Assembly (NCBI GenBank): GCA_017414505.1
Contig: JAFQLQ010000029.1
Span: 40,832-104,831 of the forward strand
Direction of reading: 5' to 3'
Source of the DNA: Clostridia bacterium
Lineage (GTDB): Bacteria; Bacillota; Clostridia; UMGS1840; HGM11507
DNA length: 64,000 nucleotides
This document shows, one piece after another, positions 9,605 to 17,644 of the stretch. Position 1 is the stretch's first letter. Every line of letters starts with the position of its first letter. A program made the position numbers and the translations under genes. The notes below the pieces were generated by a model. That model did not search any database. It worked only from the letters and a program-made list of their open reading frames with translations, and was not told the origin of the DNA.

Positions 9605-12600
9605 TTATTTTCCGTAAACGTAGAATTCAACAATAGAATTCCATACGATTTCCGAACCGGTAAGCATATTGGTTGCATTGTTGCATACGAGTTTTACATA
9701 TTTTGCCTTAACCGGATTAATTACTGCTCTTGTAAACAGTTCATCGCCGAAATTTGTGTTTCCTTCGTAAACCTTGGTGTAGTTAACTCCGTCATTTGAA
9801 ATATGAATTTCATACGCCTGAGTTCTTTGTTGCGGATTCAAAGCCGCTATATCAAACACAGATATTTCATAAGCTTCGTCAAATTCGTAAACCGTATAAA
9901 CTCCTGCACCGTCAGCACTCCATCTTGTACCCATATCGCCGTCCATAATATTAAGTGCACCATTCGCAGGCTGAGGCTCTTTACTTGCTGTAATAGCCTC
10001 GGGCGTTATAATATCCAGTTCGCCAACCTCAGGACGGTCGGGTTTAACCATTGTAACTGTATATACAGCTATATTTGTAGGTCTGTCCTTCTGTCTTAAT
10101 ACATATGTGAAAGTATCACCTTTCTTATAGCTATACATATCGTAGCCCTCACCGGGTATTACATCAACAGTAGCTGTTTCGGGATGCATTGTGGTGTAGT
10201 TATAGCTTGAAACGCCTTTAACAAATTTGCTTAAGGGTTTTCCGTTTACATTTATTCCCTCAAGAGTAAGCATTTCTCTTTTCGGATAATTTGCTTCGGT
10301 TGCAGTCCAGTTTGCAAGAGGTGTATCATCTATCGGAGCAAATTCTATACCCTCAATAACAGGTGTTATTTTAACTGTTATATTCACCTGTCCTGTTACA
10401 TTTCCTTTAACCGCAAGCTTTTTAAATCTTGAGAAATCCCATTCAAGAGAATTTTTCGCAGGAGAAGTTGGAAGCATTTCGGCTTCCATTATTGCAAATT
10501 CGAGAGGCTGATTTGAAATAAGCTCTGCTTTAAGGGTTTTTCCCTTGCCCTCAAAATATGCAACATTTTTGCTTTCTCCAAGTTTTAAACTCTGCAGAGT
10601 ATGCATAAAGGAATAGAATACAGAATTCGGCTTACTGTCTTTAATTTTTATTTCGTCTCTTATGGTAAGAGTTTGTCTGTCCTCAGAAAGCTTAAAGCCT
10701 CTTAATGCCTTATCCGCATTATCCGCATAGGAAGCTGTAATATCCATAACTACAAAAGCTTCGTTATCGGTAAAGCCTTTGGATATAATCTTCTGACCGT
10801 AGGTTTCCTTTATCTGACCGCTATGAAGGGAAGGATTTATAACATAACAGTTATTACCCTCGGTTCTTACCGCATAGGAAGCCGACTGATTAAGAGGTCC
10901 GCCGTTGTAATTAGGCATTGTGTAATCACTTCTGCCGATATCGTCAATCCATCTTACACCCAGCATATCAAGAGCAAATGTACCTGAGTCGAAATTCATA
11001 TGACCTGCCATATTTGTTCCGCAGTGATATCCCAGGGCGGTAGCACTGTAATTTCCCCATCCCGAGGTGGAAATACCTGTATCAAGACTTTCGTAGAAAA
11101 TATCCTGATTATAGTTAACTATACCGGTATCGCCTTTATCCGCATCAAGGAATAAAGCCGCATTGAAATCCGGAATAGAAACATTGTTTTCATAAATATT
11201 GTTAAGCCATTTTAAATGTTCCTTATTGTCTGTGTAGTTCACAAGCCAGGGCAGGCTTTCAATATCAATATTTCCCGTGTTAGCATCACCAACGGCAAAC
11301 GCAGTACCGGTGGCCATAGACATACCTATAGCAAAATCTATTGATGTCTGAAGAGGCTTGTATTCAAGATAACCGTATGTTTTTCCCAAAGAAAGCTTAA
11401 GCGTTTCGAAAAGATAACTCATATGACGCCATGTGAAATCCCAGTATGTAGGGCCTTCTTCCCAGGAACCGTCCGGTGCAAACTGAATAAGCGAATATTC
11501 AATAGACCTTAGTCCGATTTCTATAACCTCAGCACACAAATCTCTGTATTCAGGTCTGTCCATTATGGCAAGAGCGCCCATAATAAGACCTGTCTGACAA
11601 ACTATATTCCAGTTACCGAGGGGTTCGTCATCCTCAGCGATAGGCCTTGCGTAGTCAACACCCATAGCCCAGTTGCCGTAGGCATTTTCTATTGCATAAT
11701 TAAGTGCGTGCTGTGCAATTTTATCTGCTATAAATTTTCTCTGGTCTTCTGTCCAGTAGTCATATAGCCAGTCATACATCATAGAAAACGTCATAGAAAC
11801 AGATGCAACATCAAGAAAATGACTGTGATTCCAGTTTTCAAGATTACCCCATTGCTGAATATCATACCATAATCGGTCCAGATATTTCTGTTCCTTTGTT
11901 GCAAGATATACGAGACACATTCTTTTGGTTTTCTGATTGAAATCATTAAGTGACGGTATAACTACATTGGCAACAGTGTTGTAATCAGCTTCATCAACGT
12001 GTTTATCCGCAGTATCAACCATCTGTTCATATGCTCTCTTTTTCCAGGGAACAGTTTTTCTCTGTCTTACAAGAGCATTGATTTTATCAATTCCTGCATA
12101 CACTCTTGGATGCTTATTTGCACCCACAGCATCAAAATCTGCTAAAATTTCCGCCTGCTTGGGACGGTCAAAAATCAGATAGTCGTTTATTTCACGGTAT
12201 TTATAGGAATCTTCAAATTCCGAAAAATCTGCATCACCTATTATACCAAAACCAGTTTCAGGCCCTACTCTGTCAACAAAATAATTCTTTTTAAGAACGT
12301 TTTCGCAAACATCGGAAATTTCCGCATATAAGCCTCCGTCAAAAGCTCCGCCTTTAACTGCAATTCCGTTTACAACAGTGCTTCCATCCTTGTATTCAAC
12401 CTTTGCACCAAAGCCTTTTTCAAGAATTTCAGCCGGAACATAATAGTTATCGTTTTCATCAAAACGCGGTGTATAATTAAGCACAACTCTTTCATTATTA
12501 ATAAGAGCATATCTTCCATCTCTTGCAAATGCAACTCCGCCTTTTGCCTGAGCAATTGCAGCTTCATCAGATGCGTAACGTAATTCACGCTTGATTTCAA

Positions 12601-13870
12601 GGTCGTCACGTTCTTCTAATTTTGTAAGCTCGCTTGCGGCATAAATTGCATATTTACCTAAATATATATCTGATGCTCCGCCGTTGTAGAAATAAATTCT
12701 CCATTGCTGAAGCATTTTGCCGGTATATGGTACTGCAAATTTAATTTTCTTTGCAATTATTTTTCCGTCCTGATATACATTAAAGTAATTGTTTTCAATA
12801 TCTATTTCACAAACAAGATTGGATAAAACTCCCGGTTTTAACGAGCCGATTTTCTCTCCGCCTTCGGTATATAAATCCCCTCCCGGCTTTATATAAACAA
12901 AAACATTGCTGTTTCCGAGATTATCCTTAAGATGGAAAATATTAGTGTTGGACTGGGAGCTTTTATACATTATATCAAGCTCCTGATACATTCTTTTGGG
13001 AGTCTGATATGCCCCTAAGGCTAAGTCAATATGCGGATCAGATGTGGTTTTATAAAGTCTGTACCAGTTACGTCCGCCGCTCTCCACAACCTTAAAAGCA
13101 TTGCTTTTATTGAAAATCTGAAATTTAAGCGAATATGCAAGGTGATTATTAATATCAATATCCTTAAAATCTATGTATCTTATAAGCTGAAACGGCTGGT
13201 CAACCGTTCCCTCAGAACCGCTGCTTAATTCAAGCTCTTCAGGATTAACTCTTTCCTTCGGGAAAATCACATTTCGTAATAAGCCTGTGCTCACCCGGAA
13301 ATTATCAACCTTAACAGTAGCGGTTGTATCAATTTTCGGAGCTATTGTTGTACTTAAATCGGTTATTGAAACACTGTTTAAATCAAAAGGCATTTTGTAT
13401 CTGTTTAAAATACAGTTGCCGTTAAGATAAAGGCTATAGCATTTAAGTGTTTTATTAACAACAATCTCAACCTTATTCCATTTTCCTGCCGCAGGAGCTT
13501 CAAGACGTTTTCCGTCGTGATTCTGAGCACCTGTGCCGTTGGTTTTATACATGGAATATTTATTGCCGTTGGAAGCTTTAAGTTCTATTATATCTGTGGG
13601 CGGAACATTATCCTTAAAGCTTATTTCCAAAGATGCGTAAAATGAGTCTTTTATTATTCCCGTTCCCCAATTATATCCTTGTGAGCTATCCACAGTATAA
13701 GAAAGAGCTTTATCATTTTTGCTTCGCATTTCAACCAGTCCGTCGTTAAGAACATAGTTTGTAGCATATTCCTCAAATCCGCTGTTAACAAGTATTTCAC
13801 TTTCAGCGGCAAAAGCAAGCTGTGGAACAAGCATTACAAAGCAAAGCAGTAATGCAACTATTTTCTTCAT
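9605..13870 (-). CDS. Second giant secreted heparinase II/III-like lyase with C-terminal F5/8C domain
   Basis: The start was set at 13870 (MKKIVALLLCFVMLVPQLAF, a clear signal peptide) because AGGAG lies 9 bases upstream; in-frame starts further upstream lack a spaced site. 1421 residues. Order: a beta-sandwich module unlike that of its paralog (about 25-210), a second sandwich with YIDFKDIDINN (about 245-430), a copper-amine-oxidase-N1-like fold (about 440-540), a toroid from HPRVYAG near 585 with WNHSHFLD, GNWNIVCQTG and PDGSWEEGPTYW, the lyase beta domain with YHCGTNMAGHMNFDSG near 947, and a discoidin domain (about 1290-1421). It is a tandem paralog of the 4804-9582 gene, which begins 22 bases downstream. 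The two differ mainly in the N-terminal module, suggesting one catalytic design with different targeting. Predicted exported beta-elimination lyase; the polysaccharide is not determined. Confidence 0.85.
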   Translation of the reverse strand: MKKIVALLLCFVMLVPQLAFAAESEILVNSGFEEYATNYVLNDGLVEMRSKNDKALSYTVDSSQGYNWGTGIIKDSFYASLEISFKDNVPPTDIIELKASNGNKYSMYKTNGTGAQNHDGKRLEAPAAGKWNKVEIVVNKTLKCYSLYLNGNCILNRYKMPFDLNSVSITDLSTTIAPKIDTTATVKVDNFRVSTGLLRNVIFPKERVNPEELELSSGSEGTVDQPFQLIRYIDFKDIDINNHLAYSLKFQIFNKSNAFKVVESGGRNWYRLYKTTSDPHIDLALGAYQTPKRMYQELDIMYKSSQSNTNIFHLKDNLGNSNVFVYIKPGGDLYTEGGEKIGSLKPGVLSNLVCEIDIENNYFNVYQDGKIIAKKIKFAVPYTGKMLQQWRIYFYNGGASDIYLGKYAIYAASELTKLEERDDLEIKRELRYASDEAAIAQAKGGVAFARDGRYALINNERVVLNYTPRFDENDNYYVPAEILEKGFGAKVEYKDGSTVVNGIAVKGGAFDGGLYAEISDVCENVLKKNYFVDRVGPETGFGIIGDADFSEFEDSYKYREINDYLIFDRPKQAEILADFDAVGANKHPRVYAGIDKINALVRQRKTVPWKKRAYEQMVDTADKHVDEADYNTVANVVIPSLNDFNQKTKRMCLVYLATKEQKYLDRLWYDIQQWGNLENWNHSHFLDVASVSMTFSMMYDWLYDYWTEDQRKFIADKIAQHALNYAIENAYGNWAMGVDYARPIAEDDEPLGNWNIVCQTGLIMGALAIMDRPEYRDLCAEVIEIGLRSIEYSLIQFAPDGSWEEGPTYWDFTWRHMSYLFETLKLSLGKTYGYLEYKPLQTSIDFAIGMSMATGTAFAVGDANTGNIDIESLPWLVNYTDNKEHLKWLNNIYENNVSIPDFNAALFLDADKGDTGIVNYNQDIFYESLDTGISTSGWGNYSATALGYHCGTNMAGHMNFDSGTFALDMLGVRWIDDIGRSDYTMPNYNGGPLNQSASYAVRTEGNNCYVINPSLHSGQIKETYGQKIISKGFTDNEAFVVMDITASYADNADKALRGFKLSEDRQTLTIRDEIKIKDSKPNSVFYSFMHTLQSLKLGESKNVAYFEGKGKTLKAELISNQPLEFAIMEAEMLPTSPAKNSLEWDFSRFKKLAVKGNVTGQVNITVKITPVIEGIEFAPIDDTPLANWTATEANYPKREMLTLEGINVNGKPLSKFVKGVSSYNYTTMHPETATVDVIPGEGYDMYSYKKGDTFTYVLRQKDRPTNIAVYTVTMVKPDRPEVGELDIITPEAITASKEPQPANGALNIMDGDMGTRWSADGAGVYTVYEFDEAYEISVFDIAALNPQQRTQAYEIHISNDGVNYTKVYEGNTNFGDELFTRAVINPVKAKYVKLVCNNATNMLTGSEIVWNSIVEFYVYGK

Positions 13871-13961
13871 ATTTTTCATCTCCTGTTCAAATGATGATTT
13901 GCAACGTTTTCCCGGATTCTTCGACAAACTCAGAATGACACGCGGGAAAATTTCCTAAATA

Positions 13962-15122
13962 TTACATCCAGAAATCCGGAGTATCTTTGCCGTAAATTTT
14001 TCTCATAAGAAGTTCAACAAAGAAATAATCTCCCCATACACAGCCTTTTTCTTCGCTTCCTACCTGACCGCCTTCAATGAAGTTTTCCGCTTCGGCATCG
14101 GCCCGGTATTCATTTACAACTGTATCGAAAATTTTATCTGCATAGGAAAGTGCATCTTTTGCTATTCCCTGCAATTTACTTATATCAAAGAAGGAATCCA
14201 GCTTATAAATTGCCGCCGCTAAAATTACCGCAGCAGAGGAATCTATAATTCTTCCGCCGGGCAGGCTTTCTTCGCAGTTAAGATCCCATTTAGGCATTCC
14301 GTTTTCATTTAGCTTGGGCAGATACATATTAAGCAATCCGTTAAGCAAAGCAACATAATCGTCTTCCACAGTGCAGGTATCATCCTTTATTGCTTTCATT
14401 GCATTAACAACACCGTAAACCATCCAGGACTGTCCTCTCGACCATACAGAACCCGGTCCGTATCCACAGAAATTCCGTTCTCCCATAGGAGTACCGTCCG
14501 GATTGAAGCTGAAAGCGTGCCTTACTGTGTAATCCTCTCGAACCATATTTTTCTTAACGGTTTCTATATGGGTTCTGAAAAGTTTTCTGTAAAAAACGTG
14601 ACCTTCGTTTTTATATGCCCACATAAGTAAGCCTATGTTCATCATATCATCAACAATTGTCATGGCAGTTAATGCAGTTGCATCACCAAAGCCTTGCACA
14701 ACGCCTGCTCTGAAACGAAACCGCTTTGCAAATTCATCGGCAACCTTTAATGTCATATCGTAAGCTTCCCTGCTTTTTGTAACCGCATAAAGAGCTCCCG
14801 AAAAAAGAATATATAAAAAGCCGGCATCGTGATGCATTTCGTGTTCCTCAATACGTTTATCAAGAACCTGCTGATAAGGCTTTAAAGATTTATTAAGATA
14901 ATCAAGATATTTTTCATCTTTATAATGATGGTATAAATAAGCAAGAACACCCGGGAAGAAGGAACGTGTCCATGTTGTCTGGTTAAGCATATTGATTTTT
15001 CTGTTGGTGTACTTACCATTAACAGTAAAGCATTCCTCGTGCTCCAGACTTTCGGGATCAAGAAGCTCCATTCTCAAATCCGCTTTTCTTCTTATTTCTT
15101 CAAGTAATTTTTCGTAGTTCAT
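13962..15122 (-). CDS. GH88 unsaturated glucuronyl hydrolase
   Basis: 386 residues with no signal peptide, so cytoplasmic. ATG at 15122 is chosen because GAGGTG lies 5 bases before it; an in-frame GTG at 15128 overlaps that site. The GH88 hallmarks are in place: MHHDAGF with Asp99, TIVDDMMN with Asp158/Asp159, GPGSVWSRGQSW (227-233) and DSSAAVILAAA. In the characterised family two Asp residues, corresponding to the HD and DxMMN positions, drive hydration of the 4,5-double bond. The enzyme removes the unsaturated uronic acid left on oligosaccharides by polysaccharide lyases, and the two genes transcribed after it encode such lyases. It is the first gene of that operon, directly behind a promoter with LacI-type operators. 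Length is normal for the family. Confidence 0.93.
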   Translation of the reverse strand: MNYEKLLEEIRRKADLRMELLDPESLEHEECFTVNGKYTNRKINMLNQTTWTRSFFPGVLAYLYHHYKDEKYLDYLNKSLKPYQQVLDKRIEEHEMHHDAGFLYILFSGALYAVTKSREAYDMTLKVADEFAKRFRFRAGVVQGFGDATALTAMTIVDDMMNIGLLMWAYKNEGHVFYRKLFRTHIETVKKNMVREDYTVRHAFSFNPDGTPMGERNFCGYGPGSVWSRGQSWMVYGVVNAMKAIKDDTCTVEDDYVALLNGLLNMYLPKLNENGMPKWDLNCEESLPGGRIIDSSAAVILAAAIYKLDSFFDISKLQGIAKDALSYADKIFDTVVNEYRADAEAENFIEGGQVGSEEKGCVWGDYFFVELLMRKIYGKDTPDFWM

Positions 15123-15137
15123 ATTCACACCTCTGCA

Positions 15138-15147
15138 TTAACGTTAA
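15138..15147. promoter_or_regulatory. LacI-type operator O1 (TTAACGTTAA)
   Basis: A perfect 10-bp palindrome with the central CG typical of LacI-family operators, 16 bases before the GH88 start and downstream of its promoter. Read on the minus strand, 16 of 17 bases match O2 (GATTTAACGTTAATGCA here, GATGTAACGTTAATGCA there). Likely bound by the LacI protein encoded at 15704-16711; this is inference. Confidence 0.75.
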
Positions 15148-15177
15148 ATCGTTTTTTCATCTTGTCGTGATATAAAT

Positions 15178-15206
15178 ATGTTATCATTTCAAGTTCACAA
15201 AGTCAA
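15178..15206 (-). promoter_or_regulatory. Promoter of the GH88/lyase operon
   Basis: On the minus strand, TTGACT (15201-15206) and TAACAT (15178-15183) are separated by 17 bases, and lie about 55 bases upstream of the GH88 start. LacI-type palindromes sit on both sides (15138-15147 and 15224-15233), a layout that suits repression by looping. Confidence 0.65.
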
Positions 15207-15223
15207 TATTTTTCCGCTTTGAT

Positions 15224-15233
15224 GTAACGTTAA
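15224..15233. promoter_or_regulatory. LacI-type operator O2
   Basis: GTAACGTTAA, centred 86 bp from O1 and placed just upstream of the GH88 -35 box. It is one mismatch from the perfect palindrome. The flank TGCA is shared with O1 in inverted orientation. Confidence 0.7.
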
Positions 15234-15309
15234 TGCAAAAAGTTCTACCGTTTTTCTACCCAATTAAGCCTATTTTCCCAATTTCTTCTTGGATTTGTTA
15301 GTTTTAGGT

Positions 15310-15319
15310 TTAACGTTAA
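15310..15319. promoter_or_regulatory. LacI-type operator O3 (TTAACGTTAA)
   Basis: A perfect copy of the O1 core, centred 86 bp beyond O2 (centres 15142.5, 15228.5 and 15314.5). It lies about 46 bases upstream of the -35 box of the divergent XRE gene, so it could influence either transcript. Confidence 0.7.
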
Positions 15320-15364
15320 TTCTCCCATTTTTACAAAATTCTACCGTTTTTTAAGATTTTGGTA

Positions 15365-15394
15365 TTGACAATGAAAAATATAAGATGTTATAAT
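15365..15394 (+). promoter_or_regulatory. Promoter of the XRE regulator gene
   Basis: TTGACA (15365-15370), an 18-base spacer and TATAAT (15389-15394): a near-consensus vegetative promoter, 41 bases before the chosen ATG at 15436. Confidence 0.8.
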
Positions 15395-15435
15395 CAAACC
15401 GAAATATGCAGATAACGAAAGGATGTTTCTACATA

Positions 15436-15669
15436 ATGAAAGAAAAGAACTTTGAATTTGGCAATTACCTGTATGAACTGCGCCGTAAGCGAGGCATTTC
15501 CCAAAAAGAATTTGCGAAACAGCTTGGAATTACTGATAAAGCTATATCAAAATGGGAAAACGGAAGCTCCAGACCAACAACAGATAAGCTTGCAGCAATA
15601 GCTGCATTTTTCAATATATCCATCGACGATCTCCTTTCCTGCGGAAAGAATAATAATGAAAATGAGTAA
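15436..15669 (+). CDS. Small XRE-family transcriptional regulator
   Basis: 77 residues, almost entirely one HTH_3/XRE domain (about 7-62): LRRKRGISQKEFAKQLG, then ITDKAISKWENG, in which the recognition helix is easy to see. ATG at 15436 is preferred because AAAGGATG lies about 10 bases upstream; the ATG at 15406 lies only 11 bases after the -10 box with no binding site. It is the only plus-strand gene in the first 56 kb, sitting between LacI (convergent) and GH88 (divergent). There is no sensor domain or toxin partner. Lone XRE proteins of this size can be stand-alone regulators or antitoxin-like; its target here is unknown, with its own promoter region and GH88 the obvious candidates. Confidence 0.85.
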   Translation: MKEKNFEFGNYLYELRRKRGISQKEFAKQLGITDKAISKWENGSSRPTTDKLAAIAAFFNISIDDLLSCGKNNNENE

Positions 15670-15670
15670 C

Positions 15671-15702
15671 AAAAAGCTTGCAACAAAAATTGCAAGCTTT
15701 TT
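15671..15702. terminator. Bidirectional intrinsic terminator between XRE and LacI genes
   Basis: A 13-bp perfect stem (AAAAAGCTTGCAA / TTGCAAGCTTTTT) around a 6-base loop, starting just after the XRE stop codon and ending two bases before the LacI stop. The A and T ends provide a U-run in either direction. Confidence 0.9.
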
Positions 15703-15703
15703 A

Positions 15704-16711
15704 TCAATACAAATTCAAATCGGCAACAGTATCGCCCTCAAAAATCATTACAGGCAAAACCTTTTTTACCGGATTTTTTCCGTTTATTTTTTCAATAAGC
15801 AAATCCACCGCTGTTATGGGAAGCTTATTTTCCGAAGAATCAATAGTAGTAAGCTTCGGGGTTACGGGAATATTTTTACCTATATTTCCAAAACCTATAA
15901 CCGAAACATCTCCGGGAACTGATTTTCCCTCTTTTTTCAGATAATCAATCACTTCAAGTGCAACCATATCATCATAACACACAACCGCAGTACATTTTTC
16001 CATCTGTTTCATAACATTTCTTATCTGTTTTCTTCTGCTGTGTACATTTATGGGAAGATTACAAATCATATTACTGTCTATTTTTTTACCGTAGGTGTAA
16101 AACGCCGCTTCAATTCCGTTCAGTCTGCTTTCTCCCGTATAACTGTTTTTCTCACTGTTCATAACCATAATGGAATTATGACCTTTTAAAAGAAGATGCT
16201 CAACCGCAATATATCCGCAGCGAAGTTCATCGTAGGTTACACTCAAATCGTCGCTGAATTCGCTAACGGTTCTTCCAAGTAAAACAAAAGGAATATTATG
16301 CCTGTACATAAGCTTAACGCTTTCGTTATTCTGCTGAATGGGAAGCAGGATAATTCCGTCTGCCTCTCTTCCTATCGCATCGGATACCGCATCGGTTTCC
16401 TTGGTAACTTCACCGTTTGTTATATACACATTAACGGTATAACCAAGCTGACCGGAATACACAATAATTTCATCCGAAATGGCAGAAAGCCACGGGTTTA
16501 TCAAGTCGTCCACAATAAGAGCAAGCATATTGCTTTTACCCGAACGCAAAGACCTGGCAGAACCGTTGGTAACGTAGCCCATCTCTTTTATGCAGTCCTT
16601 TATGACCTTTCTTGTTGCCTCGGAAATTCGTCCCTTTCCGTTAACAACCATTGAAACGGTATTTATGGAATAGCCGGTTTTTTCGGCAATATCTTTAAGC
16701 TTAACTCCCAT
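15704..16711 (-). CDS. LacI-family transcriptional regulator
   Basis: 335 residues. Start at 16711 (MGVKLKDIAEKTGYS) with GGAGTG 6 bases upstream; the frame runs 17 codons further but without a site. The HTH is at residues 3-46 (IAEKTGYSINTVSMVVNGKG, then the hinge helix SARSLRSGKSN), followed by a periplasmic-binding-protein-like effector domain (MLALIVDDLINPWLS, then ADGIILLP, HNIPFVLLGR and VSVIGFGNIG). It should bind a sugar or sugar phosphate and repress nearby catabolic genes. Three palindromes of LacI type lie 400-600 bp away around the GH88 promoter, and none is visible at its own promoter. The most likely job is control of the GH88/lyase operon; the inducer is unknown. Confidence 0.92.
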   Translation of the reverse strand: MGVKLKDIAEKTGYSINTVSMVVNGKGRISEATRKVIKDCIKEMGYVTNGSARSLRSGKSNMLALIVDDLINPWLSAISDEIIVYSGQLGYTVNVYITNGEVTKETDAVSDAIGREADGIILLPIQQNNESVKLMYRHNIPFVLLGRTVSEFSDDLSVTYDELRCGYIAVEHLLLKGHNSIMVMNSEKNSYTGESRLNGIEAAFYTYGKKIDSNMICNLPINVHSRRKQIRNVMKQMEKCTAVVCYDDMVALEVIDYLKKEGKSVPGDVSVIGFGNIGKNIPVTPKLTTIDSSENKLPITAVDLLIEKINGKNPVKKVLPVMIFEGDTVADLNLY

Positions 16712-16790
16712 TTTCCCACTCCGATAAGTTTTATTTTCGTTTTTATTATATACAAAATGCACGGTTTTGTCAACTTTATAAAAAGTAAAA

Positions 16791-16826
16791 AGCTGTCAAA
16801 ATGCTTTGTTTAGCATTTTGACAGCT
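16791..16826 (-). terminator. Intrinsic terminator after the phosphodiesterase-like gene
   Basis: A 15-bp perfect stem (AGCTGTCAAAATGCT and its complement) with a 6-base loop, 11 bases after the stop at 16838. On the minus strand it is followed by TTTTACTTTTT. It separates the catabolic operon from the LacI gene. Confidence 0.88.
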
Positions 16827-16837
16827 ATTTTCACATT

Positions 16838-17614
16838 TTATTTATTCTTAAGACTTTTGCCTTCCCATTCTCTGGGCGGAATTATCCCCATAATATCCGC
16901 AATGGTGGGCGCTATATCAAGAATACTTACATTTTCCAGTTCTTTTCCGGCAATAAAATCTTCACCGTAATAAAACATGGGAATAGTCATATCCTCCGGT
17001 TCATCCGTTCCGTGAGTTCTTTCGTGACCGCCGTGGTCTGCTGTAACTATAACGGTATATTCCTCGCCAACCGTTTCGATTACCTTTTTTACATTATCTA
17101 TTGCACAGCTTATGTAATCAAGGTAGGTTTCGCTCATCCAGCCTGCATCGTGTCCGCCTTTTTCATCGGTTTCAACCATATAAAGAAATACAAAATCAGG
17201 GCTTGCAAGCTTTATATAATTAAGTGCTCTTTCGGTAAGCATTCCATCGGTATGTTCAAAAGAATATGCATTTATATATTCCGATGCGATTAAAGAACCC
17301 GGTCTGCCTATATCTCTTAAGTTTTCCCAGCCGTAATACATTGCGCATTTTTTATTATTGGCTTTAAGCTCCTCAAACAAGCCTTTTACAGGTCTTACGG
17401 GAACAACATAATCATTGGAAAGTGTTCCGTGTCTCTGAGGCGGTACACTATGAAACATAGATAAATGACAAGGCAGCGTAACAGACGGAAACACTGTTTT
17501 TGCATTAAAAGTGTAAGATGATTTTTTGGTTAATTCTTTTAAGAAATCATTGTTACATTGGCGAAGTCCGTCCGGTCGCATTCCGTCAATAGAAATTAAT
17601 ATTACTTTTTTCAT
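16838..17614 (-). CDS. Alkaline-phosphatase-superfamily phosphodiesterase/nucleotide-pyrophosphatase-like enzyme
   Basis: 258 residues, ATG at 17614 behind GAGG, no signal peptide. Metal-site motifs of the alkaline phosphatase superfamily are in order: ISIDGMRPD (Asp9), FPSVTLPCHLSMF with the Thr that acts as nucleophile in NPP-type phosphodiesterases, ETDEKGGHD and TADHGGHERTHGTDEP. It is shorter than typical secreted NPPs (about 400 residues) because the cap insertions are reduced. It is the last gene of the mannosidase operon, ending at a strong terminator. It may cleave a phosphodiester or phosphate-bearing sugar intermediate. A sulfatase role is unlikely because the C/S-x-P-x-R formylglycine signature is absent. 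Substrate unknown. Confidence 0.8.
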   Translation of the reverse strand: MKKVILISIDGMRPDGLRQCNNDFLKELTKKSSYTFNAKTVFPSVTLPCHLSMFHSVPPQRHGTLSNDYVVPVRPVKGLFEELKANNKKCAMYYGWENLRDIGRPGSLIASEYINAYSFEHTDGMLTERALNYIKLASPDFVFLYMVETDEKGGHDAGWMSETYLDYISCAIDNVKKVIETVGEEYTVIVTADHGGHERTHGTDEPEDMTIPMFYYGEDFIAGKELENVSILDIAPTIADIMGIIPPREWEGKSLKNK

Positions 17615-17644
17615 AATTTTTACCTCTGCATTTTTATATCACAT

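Noticed and set aside
16838..17614. Sulfatase
   Set aside because: The formylglycine signature C/S-x-P-x-R is missing, and the nucleophile region matches Thr-type phosphodiesterases.
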